The notes under the pieces: generated by a model
Database searches by the model: none
Told to the model about the DNA's origin: nothing
What the model saw: the letters and a program-made list of their open reading frames with translations, nothing else
Position numbers and translations under genes: made by a program
Shown: positions 15,400 to 17,597 of the stretch, piece by piece
Position numbering within the stretch: position 1 is the first letter of the stretch
How the letters are laid out: the number at the start of each line of letters is the position of its first letter
Assembly: GCA_041628815.1 (NCBI GenBank)
Contig: JBFKOL010000052.1
Span: forward strand, 1-17,597
DNA: 17,597 nt
DNA from: JBFKOL01 sp041628815
GTDB lineage: Bacteria > Bacteroidota > Bacteroidia > Chitinophagales > Saprospiraceae
Direction: 5' to 3'

Positions 15400-15840
15400 T
15401 CATTGACTTTCGACAAATTCTTTGAACTGTTGCATCCATTTTTCGCCCTGTTTCCGATACATGCCCGGGAACAGGATGGCGATCAGTTTGGGCATAAACC
15501 AGTTGATGCGGGTATACTCGTATTCGTATTCGTACAGTGTCCTGTGTGCATCGAGGGCCGTAAACGTACACTTCATGGTATTGTCCATATGAATGTGGTG
15601 GTAGCTGGCTTCGAATGAATCCGGCAGGCGGTTGGCCGTGATGGTTTCTGTCAGTTCCATATCACGCTTGCCATATTGATAATACATTTTAGATACGGCT
15701 CCGTCTGCGCCGGCTTTGCCGCTGATCAATTCTTTCCCGATAAAACCGTCCTGGTAATTGCCCAGGTATTGAGGATCTGCGAAATACTTTACGACCTCTT
15801 CTCTCGGTTTGTTGATTTCTTTGGATCCTTCGAATTTCAT
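15400..15840 (-). CDS. SRPBCC (START/polyketide-cyclase-like) domain protein
   Basis: This 146-residue cytoplasmic protein has a helix-grip fold for binding a hydrophobic ligand. It begins with the family's first strand and helix, MKFEGSKEINKPREEVVKYFADPQYLGNYQ. The middle strands include ADGAVSKMYYQYGKRDMELTETI and TMKCTFTALDAHRTLYEYEYEYT. The long C-terminal helix, YRKQGEKWMQQFKEFVES, closes the pocket. The gene starts 11 bases after a second SRPBCC gene, so the two are probably co-transcribed, but the two sequences share little beyond the domain pattern. The ligand is unknown; similar proteins are often annotated as polyketide cyclases without evidence. Confidence 0.83.
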   Translation of the reverse strand: MKFEGSKEINKPREEVVKYFADPQYLGNYQDGFIGKELISGKAGADGAVSKMYYQYGKRDMELTETITANRLPDSFEASYHHIHMDNTMKCTFTALDAHRTLYEYEYEYTRINWFMPKLIAILFPGMYRKQGEKWMQQFKEFVESQ

Positions 15841-15851
15841 GTCACTCGGTT

Positions 15852-16310
15852 TTATCCCTCTGACAATTCCTTGAGTTTATCGAGGGCCTTTGTCCAGGTA
15901 TTGTTACAGTATTCGACGTAGTCTTCGGTGGTCTCGAGTTCTACCGAAACGGTGGTGATGCCGTTTTTTTCGTCGAACGAATAATTTTCGAGACAGCCGG
16001 CCCATGATTCCACATCGGGTCCCTCTGTGATTTCTTTGTCTCCATCCAGCATCCCGTAATGACGAATGGATACATACCGGTTGGGTATATTTTCGGCAAT
16101 TTCGGATACCATTCCAGCGCGTTTGCCATTTTCATCTACCCCGATGAAATAGATCTTGGATCCTTTTTCCCAGCTTCCGTCATAGGTAGAAGTGGGATTG
16201 AAAAGCGCGGTCCACTCCTCGTAGGTTTTGATCTCGTCAAGACCGAGCATCGTTTTATAGACCTTTTCAGCGGGAGCGTTGATTTCTTTTTTGTAGTGAA
16301 GTTTTTTCAT
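15852..16310 (-). CDS. SRPBCC / AHSA1-like domain protein
   Basis: This 152-residue soluble protein has the same fold as its downstream neighbour. It opens with MKKLHYKKEINAPAEKVYKTML, the standard first strand and helix of AHSA1-like proteins. It continues with YEEWTALFNPTSTYDGSWEKGSKIYFIG (about 30-57) and NRYVSIRHYG (77-86), and ends in the long helix YVEYCNNTWTKALDKLKEL. Stand-alone AHSA1-like proteins bind small hydrophobic ligands or have unknown roles. They lack the N-terminal domain that lets eukaryotic Aha1 act on Hsp90. It is preceded 81 bases upstream by a methyltransferase gene on the same strand. Confidence 0.83.
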   Translation of the reverse strand: MKKLHYKKEINAPAEKVYKTMLGLDEIKTYEEWTALFNPTSTYDGSWEKGSKIYFIGVDENGKRAGMVSEIAENIPNRYVSIRHYGMLDGDKEITEGPDVESWAGCLENYSFDEKNGITTVSVELETTEDYVEYCNNTWTKALDKLKELSEG

Positions 16311-16391
16311 CGATTTGCTATTGCTATTGGTTGTACTTTCAAATATGCGGAATAAAGTCCAATCGTTTTCTCAAACTTTTTCGAGAACCTG

Positions 16392-17144
16392 TCAAGACCG
16401 ATGAAGGGCTGCCTTGGCAAGTACGAAGATGACCCATGGTGCTATCTCTGTTTCAGAAACCCAGGAGAAGGGTTCATCTTTTTTACCCAAAGGTTTGTAC
16501 TTCGCTTCAATCGTCAGACCAGCCTTTGTAAACAAAGTTTTGTAATCTTCCATTGTCCAGAATATATCCTCAACTGGTCTCTTGTCTTCTACATCGAGCA
16601 TGATGTCACGGACAACATCCCCGGTTTTCGCCTTCCAGTTTTCCGGGAAGTCCCTGGTGGAAAAGGACGCCCATTCGTGTGTGTACAGTTCCGCGGTCGA
16701 ATCCAGCAGGATCATTTTGCCGGTTGGTTTCAAAAGCGCCTTAAGCCCGGTCAAGATATTGGTCCTGTTGTCCCATCCGGGAATGTTATCAAAAGTAAAA
16801 ATGGACTGTACCAGATCGAATCGTCCCGGTCCCAGGTGTCTATATGCCCCATTTTCAACCCATTCATATTTTCCGGACGGATCAGCGCTCTTCGCTTCCT
16901 GTAGCATGTCGCGGGAGATATCTATGCCTATGACATCGAATCCCAGTGATCTGAGAAACCTGGTGGACCGCCCGGTCCCGCAACCAAAGTCGACGGCAAG
17001 TCTACCCCTTATGTGTTCTGAGATGATGTCGGGAAGATCTCGGTATGCGAGATAATAGGTGTTGGGGAATTCAAGCTTTGCATAGGACTCAGCCCGGGTA
17101 CGGTTGTCCCACGAGTTTTCAAATCTGTCGAGCGAATCGATCAT
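16392..17144 (-). CDS. Class I SAM-dependent methyltransferase
   Basis: This 250-residue cytoplasmic enzyme has a Rossmann-like methyltransferase core. Motif I is VDFGCGTGRS (51-60). The acidic residue that binds the SAM ribose is D75, in VIGIDIS. Motif II is RFDLVQSIFTFDNI (108-121), and the motif III strand is KPTGKMILLDST (139-150). The C-terminal part, with WTMEDYKTLFTKAGLTIEAKYKPLG, resembles the substrate region of UbiE/Coq5-like small-molecule methyltransferases. The acceptor is unknown. It lies 107 bases after an O-methyltransferase gene and before two SRPBCC genes. The group could be co-expressed, but the spacing does not prove it. Confidence 0.88.
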   Translation of the reverse strand: MIDSLDRFENSWDNRTRAESYAKLEFPNTYYLAYRDLPDIISEHIRGRLAVDFGCGTGRSTRFLRSLGFDVIGIDISRDMLQEAKSADPSGKYEWVENGAYRHLGPGRFDLVQSIFTFDNIPGWDNRTNILTGLKALLKPTGKMILLDSTAELYTHEWASFSTRDFPENWKAKTGDVVRDIMLDVEDKRPVEDIFWTMEDYKTLFTKAGLTIEAKYKPLGKKDEPFSWVSETEIAPWVIFVLAKAALHRS

Positions 17145-17251
17145 GAATGATGATTTAGGTGAGTTTGTCGTTGAAACCTATGGCCCTTGAACCAAAAAAA
17201 CCAGTGGACCGACAATCTCCCGGATCTTATAGCCTTGAATTTCCGCAATAT

Positions 17252-17597
17252 TCATCTTTTTCGCAATAGGGTCAGTCCGTCACCAAACAACAGTATACTA
17301 ACATCCACTCGTTCATCTTTATGGATTTGGTCGTTCAATGTCCGAATGGTTTGGGTGGTAGAATCCTTGTATTCGGGATCGTTCACTTTAAATTCCCAAA
17401 GCGTATTGTCAATCAATAACAGTCCATTGGGTTTTAGCAGATCAATACAATACGTATAGTAGCGCAGATAATTCGGCTTGTCGGCATCCAAAAAGATAAA
17501 ATCGAAGATGGGTCTGTTTGTGTTGTTGGTTAGGTCCTTTAGTGTTCCTAGGGCTGGCGAGAGTCGCAAATTGATTTTGTGTTCCACACCGGCTTCC
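17252..17597 (-). CDS. O-methyltransferase, caffeoyl-CoA type (5' partial)
   Basis: The C-terminal 114 residues of a SAM-dependent O-methyltransferase are encoded; the gene continues past the right edge. The frame stays open to the edge and reads EAGVEHKINLRLSPALGTL, matching the family's AGVExKI strand and helix. It is followed by the metal-binding FDFIFLDADKPNYLRYY and by GLLLIDNTLWEFKV, whose DADK and DNTLW are hallmark motifs of the cation-dependent caffeoyl-CoA OMT/MdmC-like group. It ends in FGDGLTLLRKR, the usual last strand. A GTG in this frame at 17587 is internal, not the start. The substrate is likely a catechol-like compound by family knowledge, unproven here. Confidence 0.88.
   Translation of the reverse strand, partial: EAGVEHKINLRLSPALGTLKDLTNNTNRPIFDFIFLDADKPNYLRYYTYCIDLLKPNGLLLIDNTLWEFKVNDPEYKDSTTQTIRTLNDQIHKDERVDVSILLFGDGLTLLRKR

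Noticed and set aside
1..17597. CRISPR array, tRNA/rRNA genes, insertion sequences, prophage or integrase
   Set aside because: No regularly spaced long repeats, no cloverleaf or rRNA-like sequence noticed, and no transposase or recombinase motifs among the encoded proteins. The tandem repeats found have 7-8 base units without spacers.

Overview
The window looks like chromosomal DNA of a Bacteroidota bacterium, probably a marine or soil member of the Cytophagia/Saprospiria type. I base this on the protein families and on moderate GC. Start codons mostly lack clear Shine-Dalgarno sequences and several have A-rich leaders. There is also an AraC regulator with a membrane-spanning N-terminus, a typical Bacteroidota architecture, and short tandem repeats in the intergenic gaps. 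This assignment is inference: no rRNA, tRNA or marker gene is present. I see no transposase, integrase, phage gene or CRISPR array.

Layout. (1) 1-66 is the tail of a plus-strand gene that starts outside the window, followed by a gap with a phased octamer repeat. (2) 233-2264, minus strand: a vanadium-haloperoxidase-like lipoprotein followed by a GNAT acetyltransferase. (3) 2331-2379 is a large interrupted inverted repeat. (4) 2471-5483, minus strand: a tightly packed operon encoding a RibD/DHFR-like reductase, a SnoaL-like protein, a leaderless periplasmic-binding-protein-like protein, a CPBP membrane protease and a small membrane protein. (5) 5622-6995, minus strand: a DUF4256 protein and an outer-membrane beta-barrel protein. 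(6) 7077-8142, minus strand: an ATP-grasp enzyme with a TTG start and a possible short ORF, in a region with heptamer and octamer repeats. (7) 8510-9619, minus strand: a membrane AraC regulator, diverging from a plus-strand operon at 9746-14758 that encodes an ABC ATPase, a MacB/FtsX-type permease and a secreted class-C beta-lactamase-fold hydrolase. (8) 14790-17597, minus strand: an O-methyltransferase cut by the window edge, a SAM methyltransferase, two SRPBCC proteins and a polytopic membrane protein.

How the genes may work together. The most coherent unit is the divergent AraC / ABC / FtsX / serine hydrolase cassette. The ATPase and permease would form one transporter, and the hydrolase would act outside the cytoplasmic membrane on the transported compound or on the cell envelope. 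The membrane AraC protein is the obvious candidate regulator. No MacA-like adaptor is encoded nearby. The rest of the window is mostly small enzymes typical of accessory or stress-related Bacteroidota regions, with no obvious shared pathway. I did not find a clearly unprecedented system. The best leads are the hydrolase-transporter cassette, the orphan cytosolic binding protein in its reductase/SnoaL operon, and the phased intergenic repeats.
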